A DNA stretch of 7,350 bases. Source: Chlamydiota bacterium (GTDB lineage: Bacteria; Chlamydiota; Chlamydiia; Chlamydiales; JAJFMI01). Below are positions 1-7,028 of this stretch, in pieces. A program made the position numbers and the translations under genes. How positions within the stretch are numbered: the first letter of the stretch is position 1; every line of letters begins with the position of its first letter. The stretch spans positions 1 through 7,350 of the forward strand of contig JAJFMI010000012.1 of NCBI GenBank assembly GCA_021772235.1, given 5' to 3'. Below the pieces are notes generated by a model, which did not search any database, was not told the origin of the DNA, and saw only the letters and a list, made by a program, of their open reading frames with translations.

Positions 1-1554
1 AAAGACCCCCACACAGATGGGCTTCTCGTCGTCCTTTCGCCACAAGATATGACCGAACCAGAAAAAACGGCAAAAGAACTTAAACCTCACGCAAACATTC
101 CTGGCAAGCCTCTGCTTGCCAGTTGGATGGGCGGCGCGAGCGTAGAAAAAGGGGCGCAGGTTTTAAAAGAACACGGTATACCCTGCTTTCCCTATCCCGA
201 TGAGGCAGCCAAAACATTTGCGAAAATGTGGAAACACTCCTACGAACTCAAAGCGCTTTATGAAACACCCCCTATCCGCGATAGCGTCACAGAAAAACCC
301 GCCATCGTCGATGAGATCATTCAGAAAGCCCTCTCAGAAGGACGCGATCTTCTGACTGAAATGGAATCCAAAGACCTGCTCAAAGCTTACGGCATACCCG
401 TTGTGGAAACGATTATTTGCGTTAGCAGCAACGAGGCAAAAAATGCAGCAGACAAACTCACCTATCCTGTCGTTGCGAAACTGCACTCTGAAACCATCAC
501 ACATAAAACCGATGTCGGAGGCGTACTTCTTAATTTAAATAGCGCTCAGGAAGTCATCGACGCCTTTAATTCCATCCAATCGTCCGTGACAAAACTCAAA
601 GGTGCCGAGCATTTTCAAGGCGTGACAATCCAGCGCATGGTCAAACTCGAAGGCTATGAAATCATCCTTGGCAGCACAATGGATGAGCAATTTGGACCCG
701 TGCTCCTTTTTGGTTCTGGCGGACAGCTCGTTGAAGTTTTTAAAGATTCCACACTCGCCCTTCCCCCGCTAAATGCAACGCTCGCGCGTCGCATGATGGA
801 AGAGACAAAAATTTATACCGCATTGCAAGGCGTGCGCGGACGCGGCAGCGTCAATATGAACGACCTGGAAACACTACTTGTCAGTTTTTCGCGCATGATC
901 GCCGAACAACCGCACATCAAAGAATGCGACATCAACCCCCTCCTTGCCAATGAAAGTGAAATCATCGCTTTAGACGCGCGCGTGATCCTGCACCCCCCAG
1001 GCACAAAAAAACTCTCCACACTCTCTATCCGTCCCTACCCTGTAGAATACATCCAAGAGACCGCCTTAAAAGACAAAACAGCAATCCTCCTGCGCCCCAT
1101 CCGCCCCGAAGATGAGCCTGCCATCAATAATTTTCATCAGAAACTCTCTGAAGATTCCGTTCGCAGCCGCTACTTTCAATTTCTATCCTTGGAAGAGCGC
1201 ATCGCCCACGATCGCCTGATTCACATCTGCTCCTCCGACTACGAACAAGAAATAGCCATAGTTGCAGAACATGAAAACAGCATCGTTGCCGTTCTTCGAC
1301 TAACCCGCTGGCCCGGAACAAATGCCGCCCATTTCAAACTCATCATCCAAGATGATTTTCAAGGCAAAGGCCTCGGCTCCACCCTTCTTGATTTCACACT
1401 CGACCTCGCAAAACGCGAAGGCATCAAAACACTCAAAGCACAAGTTCTTCATGAAAACAAAGGACTCATCGCGATGTTAAATAAGCGCGGATTCACCTCC
1501 AATTTCGCAGATTCTGAAGAAAAAACCCTTCTTTTTGAAAAAGATCTTGCATAG
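1..1554 (+). CDS. NDP-forming acyl-CoA synthetase / GNAT acetyltransferase fusion, 5' end cut by window
   Basis: The protein is probably a Pat/YfiQ-type enzyme: an acetyl-CoA synthetase (ADP-forming)-like module joined to a Gcn5-type lysine acetyltransferase. The frame is open to base 1, and the codons before the ATG at 49 (reading KDPHTDGLLVVLSPQD) match the family's CoA-ligase domain. The ATG at 49 is therefore internal and the gene starts outside the window. 517 residues are visible, against about 900 for the full family. In order they hold the end of the CoA-ligase flavodoxin-like domain (to about base 330), an ATP-grasp domain (about 340-1000; THKTDVGGVLLNL near 508-540, FGPVLLFGSGG near 694-723, CDINPLLA near 928-950), and a GNAT domain (about 1080-1540) with the acetyl-CoA-binding QGKGLG at 1360-1377. 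The N-terminal CoA-binding domain and the phospho-histidine region lie outside, so I cannot tell whether the synthetase half is active or only regulatory, as in YfiQ. It ends 55 bp before the TPR gene. The family call is firm; the substrate is not known. Confidence 0.9.
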   Translation, partial: KDPHTDGLLVVLSPQDMTEPEKTAKELKPHANIPGKPLLASWMGGASVEKGAQVLKEHGIPCFPYPDEAAKTFAKMWKHSYELKALYETPPIRDSVTEKPAIVDEIIQKALSEGRDLLTEMESKDLLKAYGIPVVETIICVSSNEAKNAADKLTYPVVAKLHSETITHKTDVGGVLLNLNSAQEVIDAFNSIQSSVTKLKGAEHFQGVTIQRMVKLEGYEIILGSTMDEQFGPVLLFGSGGQLVEVFKDSTLALPPLNATLARRMMEETKIYTALQGVRGRGSVNMNDLETLLVSFSRMIAEQPHIKECDINPLLANESEIIALDARVILHPPGTKKLSTLSIRPYPVEYIQETALKDKTAILLRPIRPEDEPAINNFHQKLSEDSVRSRYFQFLSLEERIAHDRLIHICSSDYEQEIAIVAEHENSIVAVLRLTRWPGTNAAHFKLIIQDDFQGKGLGSTLLDFTLDLAKREGIKTLKAQVLHENKGLIAMLNKRGFTSNFADSEEKTLLFEKDLA

Positions 1555-1555
1555 A

Positions 1556-1604
1556 TTCCTTAAAGAGTAGTAAATTCCAATCTAATCTACTCATTTTTAA
1601 GGAG
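1556..1604 (+). promoter_or_regulatory. Interrupted hairpin covering the Shine-Dalgarno of the TPR gene
   Basis: The gap between the two genes can fold on itself. Bases 1558-1564 (CCTTAAA) pair with 1596-1602 (TTTAAGG), extended by one T-A and one T-G pair at 1556-1557/1603-1604. GAGTAG at 1565-1570 pairs with CTACTC at 1587-1592. This makes 15 pairs with one 3-nt bulge (1593-1595) and a 16-nt loop. The outer stem contains most of the AAGGAGG ribosome binding site. The inner stem is followed by ATTTTT, so it could alternatively act as a weak terminator for the upstream gene. The pairing is read directly from the sequence; a regulatory role such as a translational switch, RNA thermometer or attenuator is inference. 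Confidence 0.45.
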
Positions 1605-1605
1605 G
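1599..1605 (+). promoter_or_regulatory. Strong ribosome binding site of the TPR gene
   Basis: AAGGAGG lies four bases before the ATG at 1610. It is the only near-perfect Shine-Dalgarno sequence I found upstream of a gene here, and it fixes the start of the 837-aa protein. The spacing is slightly short, and the site lies in the 3' arm of the hairpin described above. Confidence 0.8.
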
Positions 1606-1609
1606 TTCT

Positions 1610-4123
1610 ATGCACACATATACACTTGACGAGGCTCATCCCTACACCAGAATTCATCTTGGGCTACAGTTTCCCCACTTAATATTGCCACAACAAAACT
1701 CTCATACAGATCAATTAATTGTGTGGGATTTAGAAACCGGTGAGTGCAAAACTGTAGATAATCAAATTCACAGATCAGCAAGTAGACTGCCTTCAATTAA
1801 TGATTCTCATACTGTGGTTCATCGCAAACGGGATTCGCATGAAAAAGCGCGATTTAACGATATTTTTGCGACTATGCAATTCAGAATGCATGAGCTTGCA
1901 GAAAAAGAGAGGTGTCAAAATGTTCCAGCACCAGCAATTAATAATGATATAGATGATGACCCAGAAATGGCAAAATCCCTTCTGACCACTGCAAGTGGAT
2001 ATGCTAGAAAGAATAAGCAGCAATCAGCAATTGAGTCATTTGAACAAGCGCTTTGTTATACAAAAAATGCAGATGACTACAAAAAAGTATGTGCATTTTT
2101 TGAAAATCAAGGAACAAAACATGAAAAAGAGCTTGCCCTTCTTTATCTCGCTGTTCTCTATTATAAAGAGGAAAATTTTGTTGAAGCAGGAAACGCTCTT
2201 TCAAAATCTCAAGAATTTTGCAGGTCAACAAAAGCCGTTCTCCTTTATGCAGACTTCCTACACTCACAAGGCAACGATCGACATGCTGTTGGCTACTACC
2301 AAACTGCAGCACTTTCTTTAGAGTCCCGACCGAAAGAGCGTGTAGAAGTAATACGAAAAACAATCTGTTGCGATCCAGACAATCCCGATCATTATGAAAG
2401 TTTGGCTAATTTCTATGAAAAAGAAAAAAGTAAATTTTGGGTCTACTTACTCGCCTTAGTGCACTTTGCCGAAAAAAACGACCCCGTAAACTATGCAAAA
2501 TTCCTTGCCCATGCAAACGAAAAAGAACCTCATAATCCCCTTATCGAAATCATCCTCATCAACCTAAAGGAGAAGCTAGGCGATCTCGGTCCCGAATCAG
2601 AGAATCATTTGAGTATCGCAGCAGGCGAAAAACTGATGAGAAAAAATCGTCATGAAGAAGCACGACACTACTTTACACGAGCCGCAAAAAGAAAGGCTGA
2701 TGATGACTTTGAACATTTAATTGTATGTGAAGAATTTTCTCCAGACGCAGTGCGTGACGAGCGCATTATAAATACCTACAAAAAATGGATGGAAGCATGT
2801 GAAGAACGTGAAGATATAGAAAAAGCAGTGGAAATCTATGAACAAGCTCTTTCACGTTTTCCTAATAATGCTGAAATGCATCTCAAATATTTGTACTTTT
2901 TACTACACCTACATGACCCTCTAAAAACAGAAACAATCTTAAGAGAGATTTCCTGGGGCAATGAAAATCTCACAGAAGAGAACAAATCCAGAAGTGTTAC
3001 TGCACTCCGTGCAGATATCAATTTTGAACTTGCCGATCACCCCGAAAAACCTTTTTTCCGCGACCTAATTTCAGGTAACCACGAACCATTTTCAACATTT
3101 CTTGAAGAAAATGCATTACGCCGACTCTATCAAGGATGGATTTACCATCATCATGAAAAAGAAGAATATCCTGAAACCATTGCACTTGCAAAAGTCGCAA
3201 TCGAACGTTTTCCTAATCACGTTCCTTACCGACTCCAAACAGCAAAACTGATTTTCGAAACAAAAAACACCGAAGAAGTCCCCTATCTTCTAGATCAAGT
3301 CAAATGGCTTGATGAGAGGAAGGTTGTACCTGAAGCACGTGAAAGAGTTTGCAGGCTTTTTGGAGAAATGTTCACATCAGTAAAAAATGAAAGTCTTGAT
3401 GCCTTTAACATTAACCTGATCACAGCAAATGGTGGGCTTTTCAGAGATGTATTCTTTGACTGCGACTATCCAGAATTATTTCAATCTCTCTTCAGTCAAT
3501 ACATCGATAAAAAACAACCTGTAGAAGCGATGGAAATTGCACGACTCGGATTCGAGTCATTTCCTGAACACATAGACTTTCGCAGAGAAGTTTTCGCATT
3601 CACCTATGAACAAAAAGAGACGGAACTTGCGCAAGTTTATCACAACTCTATTGTTGAAAACTGCCGGGCAATACTTGAAATATGTGAAGAAGAAGAAATA
3701 GAAATATTTTTAGAACAACTTCATGAAATACTGATCGATTTAGACTTGGCACAGGAACTCGCAAACATACACACGAAAAAAGGAAATCTCGAAAGAGCAG
3801 GACATATTTATCTTGAAACAGGCAACGAAGCAGCATTAAAAACTGATGCAGAACAGTTAGAGGCCTGCATTAGAGCAATTGATACCATAGGCATATCCGA
3901 ATGTAATTTTGAGCCACATGAGTTATCGTCATATGTGATACTTGAAAATTTCGCGAGAACGAATAGAGAATTGAGTCAATTGAGAAAACAACAAGAACAA
4001 ATTCAAGAACAAATATTAAATATCATTGACCAATTGCCTCAACCAGGCTGGCTAAAACAAACCTTCGATGCCATCCGTGCAGTATTTACATGGAAAAAGC
4101 CAGAGGAAGAGAAAGTCAATTAA
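1610..4123 (+). CDS. Large TPR-repeat solenoid protein, function unknown
   Basis: This 837-aa protein has no signal peptide and no obvious membrane segment. Residues 1-115 do not look like TPR; they include a stretch at 36-47 (LIVWDLETGECK) resembling the last strand of a WD40 repeat, seen only once. From about residue 118 to 740 the protein is alpha-helical with degenerate TPR-like helix pairs, the clearest near 120-152, 177-242, 400-435 (EKAVEIYEQALSRFPNNAE), 505-542 and 626-660. A glutamine-rich, probably coiled-coil helix follows at about 784-808, then a short charged tail. TPR solenoids usually act as protein-binding scaffolds, and long ones are common among secreted or host-interaction proteins of intracellular bacteria; neither role is shown here. 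The gene has a strong ribosome binding site and lies 25 bp before the sulfotransferase gene, so the two are probably co-transcribed. It is visibly more AT-rich than the synthetase gene upstream, which may point to transfer or relaxed constraint. No enzyme motif was seen. Confidence 0.85.
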   Translation: MHTYTLDEAHPYTRIHLGLQFPHLILPQQNSHTDQLIVWDLETGECKTVDNQIHRSASRLPSINDSHTVVHRKRDSHEKARFNDIFATMQFRMHELAEKERCQNVPAPAINNDIDDDPEMAKSLLTTASGYARKNKQQSAIESFEQALCYTKNADDYKKVCAFFENQGTKHEKELALLYLAVLYYKEENFVEAGNALSKSQEFCRSTKAVLLYADFLHSQGNDRHAVGYYQTAALSLESRPKERVEVIRKTICCDPDNPDHYESLANFYEKEKSKFWVYLLALVHFAEKNDPVNYAKFLAHANEKEPHNPLIEIILINLKEKLGDLGPESENHLSIAAGEKLMRKNRHEEARHYFTRAAKRKADDDFEHLIVCEEFSPDAVRDERIINTYKKWMEACEEREDIEKAVEIYEQALSRFPNNAEMHLKYLYFLLHLHDPLKTETILREISWGNENLTEENKSRSVTALRADINFELADHPEKPFFRDLISGNHEPFSTFLEENALRRLYQGWIYHHHEKEEYPETIALAKVAIERFPNHVPYRLQTAKLIFETKNTEEVPYLLDQVKWLDERKVVPEARERVCRLFGEMFTSVKNESLDAFNINLITANGGLFRDVFFDCDYPELFQSLFSQYIDKKQPVEAMEIARLGFESFPEHIDFRREVFAFTYEQKETELAQVYHNSIVENCRAILEICEEEEIEIFLEQLHEILIDLDLAQELANIHTKKGNLERAGHIYLETGNEAALKTDAEQLEACIRAIDTIGISECNFEPHELSSYVILENFARTNRELSQLRKQQEQIQEQILNIIDQLPQPGWLKQTFDAIRAVFTWKKPEEEKVN

Positions 4124-4148
4124 ATATTAAAATGTTACGCTCAGATAC

Positions 4149-4832
4149 ATGAGAGCAATATTATTTCTTTTGCCATTTGCGCTGTTTGCTAAAGATTATC
4201 TGGTGACAGCGCCGCGTTCGGGCACGCACTTCATGCTTTACAGCTTAGAGTATTTAACAAAACGCCCCTGGCATGTCGGAGGACAAAAAACCACATGGAA
4301 ATGGTTCGATCTTGGCGCTGATCCCAATGCTGAACACTTCATTCACACGCACAATTTTTTTCGTACACGCTATAAGCAGGAAGAGGGCGATCGCATGCTT
4401 CTTATCGTTCGCAATTATCGCGAAGCAATTACCCGCCATTTTCATGATTTTGATAAAACTCTTAAGAATATTAAGGGCAACTGCGACTATTTTGCCAATC
4501 TAAATACCTATGAAAAATGGCCCGAAGATAGCCGCCTTCTTGTATACTACGAAGACCTTATGAAAGACCCCGAAAGCTACCTACGCAAAATTTTACATTT
4601 CCTCAACGAAGATACCAAATATTTAGCACGTTATATGGAAGATTATGACTACCATCGCGATCGCCTTATTCGTTATTATCGCCGGATGGGCGGTGCTCAA
4701 TCGCAAGGTAAAGATATGCAGTTTCATACCAATAAAATGACCCCCGAACAGATTATGAAACTTGATGAAGCAGTGCGTGAGCACCATCCCGATCTGTTCG
4801 AAAAATACCTCACCCACTATCAGTACAATTGA
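4149..4832 (+). CDS. Sulfotransferase-family protein with N-terminal signal peptide
   Basis: The 227-aa protein carries the marks of PAPS-dependent sulfotransferases, which move a sulfuryl group from PAPS to a hydroxyl or amine. The strand and 5'-phosphosulfate loop are at residues 17-28 (YLVTAPRSGTHF), a candidate catalytic histidine is H68 in IHTHNF, the 3'-phosphate site is near 84-98 (LLIVRNYREAITRHF), and the family-typical YYEDLMKDP is at 133-141. Residues 1-14 form a basic-then-hydrophobic leader ending ALFA, so cleavage after residue 14 would leave a mature protein starting just before the first core strand. The C-terminal RKG..GDWK motif of eukaryotic cytosolic enzymes is not evident. 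The serine expected eight residues after R88 is absent (R96 is there, with T95 next to it). The ATG at 4149 is the only plausible start, since an in-frame stop lies at 4128-4130; no clear Shine-Dalgarno is visible. The acceptor is unknown. The stop overlaps the menH start. Confidence 0.75.
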   Translation: MRAILFLLPFALFAKDYLVTAPRSGTHFMLYSLEYLTKRPWHVGGQKTTWKWFDLGADPNAEHFIHTHNFFRTRYKQEEGDRMLLIVRNYREAITRHFHDFDKTLKNIKGNCDYFANLNTYEKWPEDSRLLVYYEDLMKDPESYLRKILHFLNEDTKYLARYMEDYDYHRDRLIRYYRRMGGAQSQGKDMQFHTNKMTPEQIMKLDEAVREHHPDLFEKYLTHYQYN

Positions 4833-5410
4833 GAATTTTCATTCCTGGATTTTTAGGCCCACCTGAAGAAATCCCCAGCAGACTTTCAGATCTCTGCTCC
4901 TATGGAAAAAACCTCACCCTGATCGGCTATTCAATGGGAGGACGCATCGCTCTTCAGTTTGCCCATAAATATCCCGAATACGTAAAAGAGGTGATCGCTA
5001 TTTCTGCTAATCCCGGAATACCCAAAGAGGAAATTCCCGCACGGATTCTTTGGGAAAATAAGTGGCTCAAAGCAATAGAAGAACCAAACTTTTTGGAAAA
5101 ATGGTACGCACAGCCGCTCTTTGATTCGCTACGCGAATCAGAAAACTATCCCGCCATGTTAGAAGAGCGAAAAAAAGTCGATCTGAAAGAAGCAAGCAAA
5201 CTTTTTGATCACTATCGCCTTTCAAAACAACCTAACCTCTGGAATGAACTTCCAAACATGCCTGTACGCTTTCTTTTTGGCGCACTTGATCGCAAATATC
5301 TTGCCATTCACAACCGCCTAAAGACAATGGGAATCCCCTCAGAAATTATCCCAGACTGCGGACACGCCATCCCTACTGAAGCATCTCATATAATTGCTTC
5401 CATGAAATAG
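4829..5410 (+). CDS. menH: MenH-like alpha/beta hydrolase, unusually short
   Basis: The 193-aa protein resembles MenH, which makes 2-succinyl-6-hydroxy-2,4-cyclohexadiene-1-carboxylate (SHCHC) in menaquinone synthesis. The nucleophile elbow GYSMGGR (33-39, S35) includes the arginine typical of MenH. FLEKWYAQPLFDSL resembles the MenH cap signature. D154 (FGALDRKY) and H179 (DCGHAIP) complete the triad, and the oxyanion loop is PGFLG at 6-10. Usual MenH proteins have about 250 residues and roughly 60 between the oxyanion loop and the nucleophile; here there are only about 25, so the segment with the usual D-x-PGHG motif is missing, with no sign of a frameshift in the DNA. The start is TTG at 4829, overlapping the sulfotransferase stop as TTGA. 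No ATG or GTG occurs in the open frame back to the stop at 4778, and no Shine-Dalgarno is visible, so translational coupling is likely. The 3' end overlaps the opposite-strand ATPase gene by 38 bp. Another small-ester hydrolase remains possible. Confidence 0.65.
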   Translation: MRIFIPGFLGPPEEIPSRLSDLCSYGKNLTLIGYSMGGRIALQFAHKYPEYVKEVIAISANPGIPKEEIPARILWENKWLKAIEEPNFLEKWYAQPLFDSLRESENYPAMLEERKKVDLKEASKLFDHYRLSKQPNLWNELPNMPVRFLFGALDRKYLAIHNRLKTMGIPSEIIPDCGHAIPTEASHIIASMK

Positions 5411-6542
5411 CGTCAATCCCCTCTTTTAATAGCTGTGGTTTTTCAACACGGCAGACAACGAAGGCTTTCTTTGCTTGAGGATATTCCCGCAAAAATAGCT
5501 CGAGGTGTTTTGCATCACGAAGGGAGGGAGTTTCCGTCCATTTTACCTCGATTGGAATCAGTGTTTCACCGCACTTTATGATCCAATCAACCTCTGGGCC
5601 GTTCGCATCTCGCCAGAAAAGGATCGAAGTTTTTTTCTCCTGTAAACGAGCCCAACGAATCAACTCTAAACCAACAAATTGTTCAAAAAGAGCACCTAAA
5701 TGCTTCTGAGGTAAGTTCGCTTGCTCCCCTGCGGCTAAACGGCGCAAACCGAGATCAAAGAAGAGATAAATTGGTGATCGAATCAGCTTTTTACGCGTCA
5801 CACTTTTCGTGTAAGGCTCAACCCGTTCTACAATTAAACAGTCTTCTAAAATCTGGTAGTATGAAGAAATTGTACTTGCAGCTACCCCCACATCTTGTGA
5901 AATTTTTTCCATGTTCACGATGTTTCCAGATTCTACAGCAGCTAAACGCAAAAAGTTTTCAAAGGAACCGATATCTCGCACTAACGCTTCCGCGCGCACT
6001 TCATCCTCAAGATAGAGATCTACATAAGAGTCTAATTCTTCCTCGCGAAATAGAGGATCTTTCTCTAATGAAATCGCAGGAAGTGAACCATACTTCAAAT
6101 AGCTTTCCACAAACTCATACTGAAATTCTTCAATTGTGAAAGGATCAAGTCGCAATTGAATGACACGGCCAGGAAGTAAATTGACCTGTTTACCAATACG
6201 CAATTTGCGAGCAGAAGAACCCGTCAAAATAAACTGCCCAAATCCCTCATCAATTAAATACTGCACGCCATCCATTAATGCTGGTACTTTTTGCACTTCA
6301 TCAATGACAATGAGTGGAGGTTTCCCATTTTTTTTATGCAGAGCCTTGACTTCTCGAATCAATTGATCAGGATCGACTTCATATTGTCTTCTTACCTTAG
6401 ATAATAAAAGCGTGATTTCTAAATCGGCTTTATTTCCTCTGATTAGAGTGGTTTTTCCCGTTTGGCGAGGACCTAAAAGCAATACACTTTTCCCCCTTCT
6501 CAACACCCGATCCAGCTTTTTCTTTAACAATCGTCTAATCAT
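5373..6542 (-). CDS. AAA_14/DUF4143-family ATPase
   Basis: The 389-aa protein is a full-length member of the widespread family with an N-terminal AAA_14 P-loop domain and a C-terminal DUF4143 domain. Walker A is GPRQTGKTT at 24-32, Walker B is LIVIDEVQKVP at 77-87 (D81, E82), and a sensor-type segment ILTGSSARKL is at 105-114. A winged-helix-like region occupies about 205-245. The DUF4143 tail has E317-x-D319 followed by E332-x-K334, the arrangement of PD-(D/E)xK nuclease folds. The biochemical role of this family is not established; links to DNA, mobile elements or toxin-antitoxin-like behaviour are suggestions only. The start ATG (6540-6542) has a weak GGA four bases upstream. A promoter embedded in two palindromes lies directly before it, so autoregulation is plausible. 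It converges on menH and overlaps it by 38 bp, and no terminator is visible there. It appears to be transcribed alone. Confidence 0.85.
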   Translation of the reverse strand: MIRRLLKKKLDRVLRRGKSVLLLGPRQTGKTTLIRGNKADLEITLLLSKVRRQYEVDPDQLIREVKALHKKNGKPPLIVIDEVQKVPALMDGVQYLIDEGFGQFILTGSSARKLRIGKQVNLLPGRVIQLRLDPFTIEEFQYEFVESYLKYGSLPAISLEKDPLFREEELDSYVDLYLEDEVRAEALVRDIGSFENFLRLAAVESGNIVNMEKISQDVGVAASTISSYYQILEDCLIVERVEPYTKSVTRKKLIRSPIYLFFDLGLRRLAAGEQANLPQKHLGALFEQFVGLELIRWARLQEKKTSILFWRDANGPEVDWIIKCGETLIPIEVKWTETPSLRDAKHLELFLREYPQAKKAFVVCRVEKPQLLKEGIDAISWKQLYEMLQ

Positions 6543-6565
6543 ATAATCCAGAATATCCAGTCTCT

Positions 6566-6594
6566 ACACTAGATTTTCCTGGAAAATCTAGTGT
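6566..6594. repeat. Perfect 29-bp palindrome, candidate operator
   Basis: The 14-base arms (6566-6579 ACACTAGATTTTCC and 6581-6594) are perfect inverted copies around a single central T at 6580. The palindrome covers the -10 box and spacer of the putative ATPase promoter, as a repressor operator would. As RNA it would start at the very 5' end of the transcript, so it could also act as a stabilising hairpin. The symmetry is seen directly; the role is inferred. Confidence 0.7.
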
Positions 6595-6601
6595 TTGTCA
6601 A
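6573..6601 (-). promoter_or_regulatory. Probable sigma-70-type promoter of the ATPase gene
   Basis: On the minus strand a perfect -35 box TTGACA (6596-6601) is followed after exactly 17 bases by GAAAAT (6573-6578), which matches the -10 consensus at four of six positions. Transcription would begin near 6566, leaving a leader of about 24 bases before the ATG at 6542. The -10 box lies inside the first palindrome, and the -35 box sits between the two palindromes. Confidence 0.5.
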
Positions 6602-6620
6602 TGATTTTGCTGGAAAATCA
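6602..6620. repeat. Second, imperfect copy of the palindrome
   Basis: TGATTTT (6602-6608) and AAAATCA (6614-6620) are inverted copies around the centre at 6611, with one mismatched pair (6609/6613). The core at 6603-6619 matches 16 of 17 bases of the core of the first palindrome (6572-6588). The two centres are 31 bp apart, about three helical turns, so bound proteins would sit on the same face of the DNA. It abuts the upstream side of the -35 box. Confidence 0.6.
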
Positions 6621-6699
6621 AGTTTGCACCTGACGAATTTCTGATCTTTAACAGCATTAGTTCTTTATACCACTAATTGTTAGCTACTTATAAATTCTA

Positions 6700-6730
6700 T
6701 ACAAATCAGGACTTGGACTCCTGATTTGTA
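6700..6730 (-). terminator. Inverted repeat, likely terminator of the small membrane-protein gene
   Basis: The arms 6700-6711 (TACAAATCAGGA) and 6719-6730 are perfect 12-base inverted copies with a 7-base loop. The structure begins about 60 bases past the stop of the minus-strand gene at 6791 and lies upstream of the ATPase promoter, where a terminator is expected. The following bases on the minus strand (TAGAATTTATAAG) are AT-rich but lack a clean run of T, so termination is inferred and may be weak. Between this repeat and the palindromes (6621-6699) I see only a small ATTAGT/ACTAAT inverted pair at 6656-6677. Confidence 0.4.
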
Positions 6731-6790
6731 GACAATTTTATATCCAAGGAAAGTTAGAGAACCCTAAGATGAAGCAATGTATTATTAATC

Positions 6791-7021
6791 TTATTCATCG
6801 CTATTTTCATTGTCATCCTTCTCCGGTTTACCAAAAATCTCGGGAGCAAATTCTTTAGCTTTTTCCGGACTCATATGCCCATTTATTAATTGAGCAGGGT
6901 TTCGTTGAAAAGACCACATCATCAAAACATACATAAAAATTGCTGAAAGCGATACACGGATTAGCCAATGATACTCCCATACTGCGATCATAAATTCCCA
7001 TATTTTAAATAAAATCTCCAT
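6791..7021 (-). CDS. Small single-pass membrane protein, unknown function
   Basis: This 76-aa protein starts at the ATG at 7019-7021. A GTG two codons upstream is in frame, but the Shine-Dalgarno GAGG (7029-7032) is seven bases from the ATG and only one base from the GTG. An amphipathic, aromatic N-terminus (MEILFKIWEFMIAVWEYHW) is followed by a transmembrane helix at about 20-40 (LIRVSLSAIFMYVLMMWSF). A hydrophilic tail with MSPEKAKEFAPEIFGKPEKD ends in a strongly acidic stretch. With R and K residues after and before the helix, orientation is not clear. I do not recognise a family. The gene is separated from the ATPase gene by a probable terminator and stands alone. Its length, ribosome binding site and coherent membrane topology make it likely to be real. 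Confidence 0.65.
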   Translation of the reverse strand: MEILFKIWEFMIAVWEYHWLIRVSLSAIFMYVLMMWSFQRNPAQLINGHMSPEKAKEFAPEIFGKPEKDDNENSDE

Positions 7022-7028
7022 ACACACG

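Noticed and set aside
49..51. ATG at 49 as the start of the synthetase/GNAT gene
   Set aside because: The upstream codons continue the conserved CoA-ligase domain to base 1, so this is an internal methionine.
1547..1576. TTGCAT and TAAATT, 18 bases apart, as a promoter for the TPR gene
   Set aside because: Matches are only three and four of six, and the start would fall inside the hairpin. The sequence is too AT-rich for this to mean much.
1995..2363. Frames of 108 codons (+) and 119 codons (-) inside the TPR gene
   Set aside because: Both lie within a well-supported 837-aa gene, lack ribosome binding sites and show no recognisable domain.
5771..6139. A 122-codon plus-strand frame opposite the ATPase gene
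   Set aside because: It is antisense to a clear AAA_14/DUF4143 gene and has no domain or ribosome binding site.
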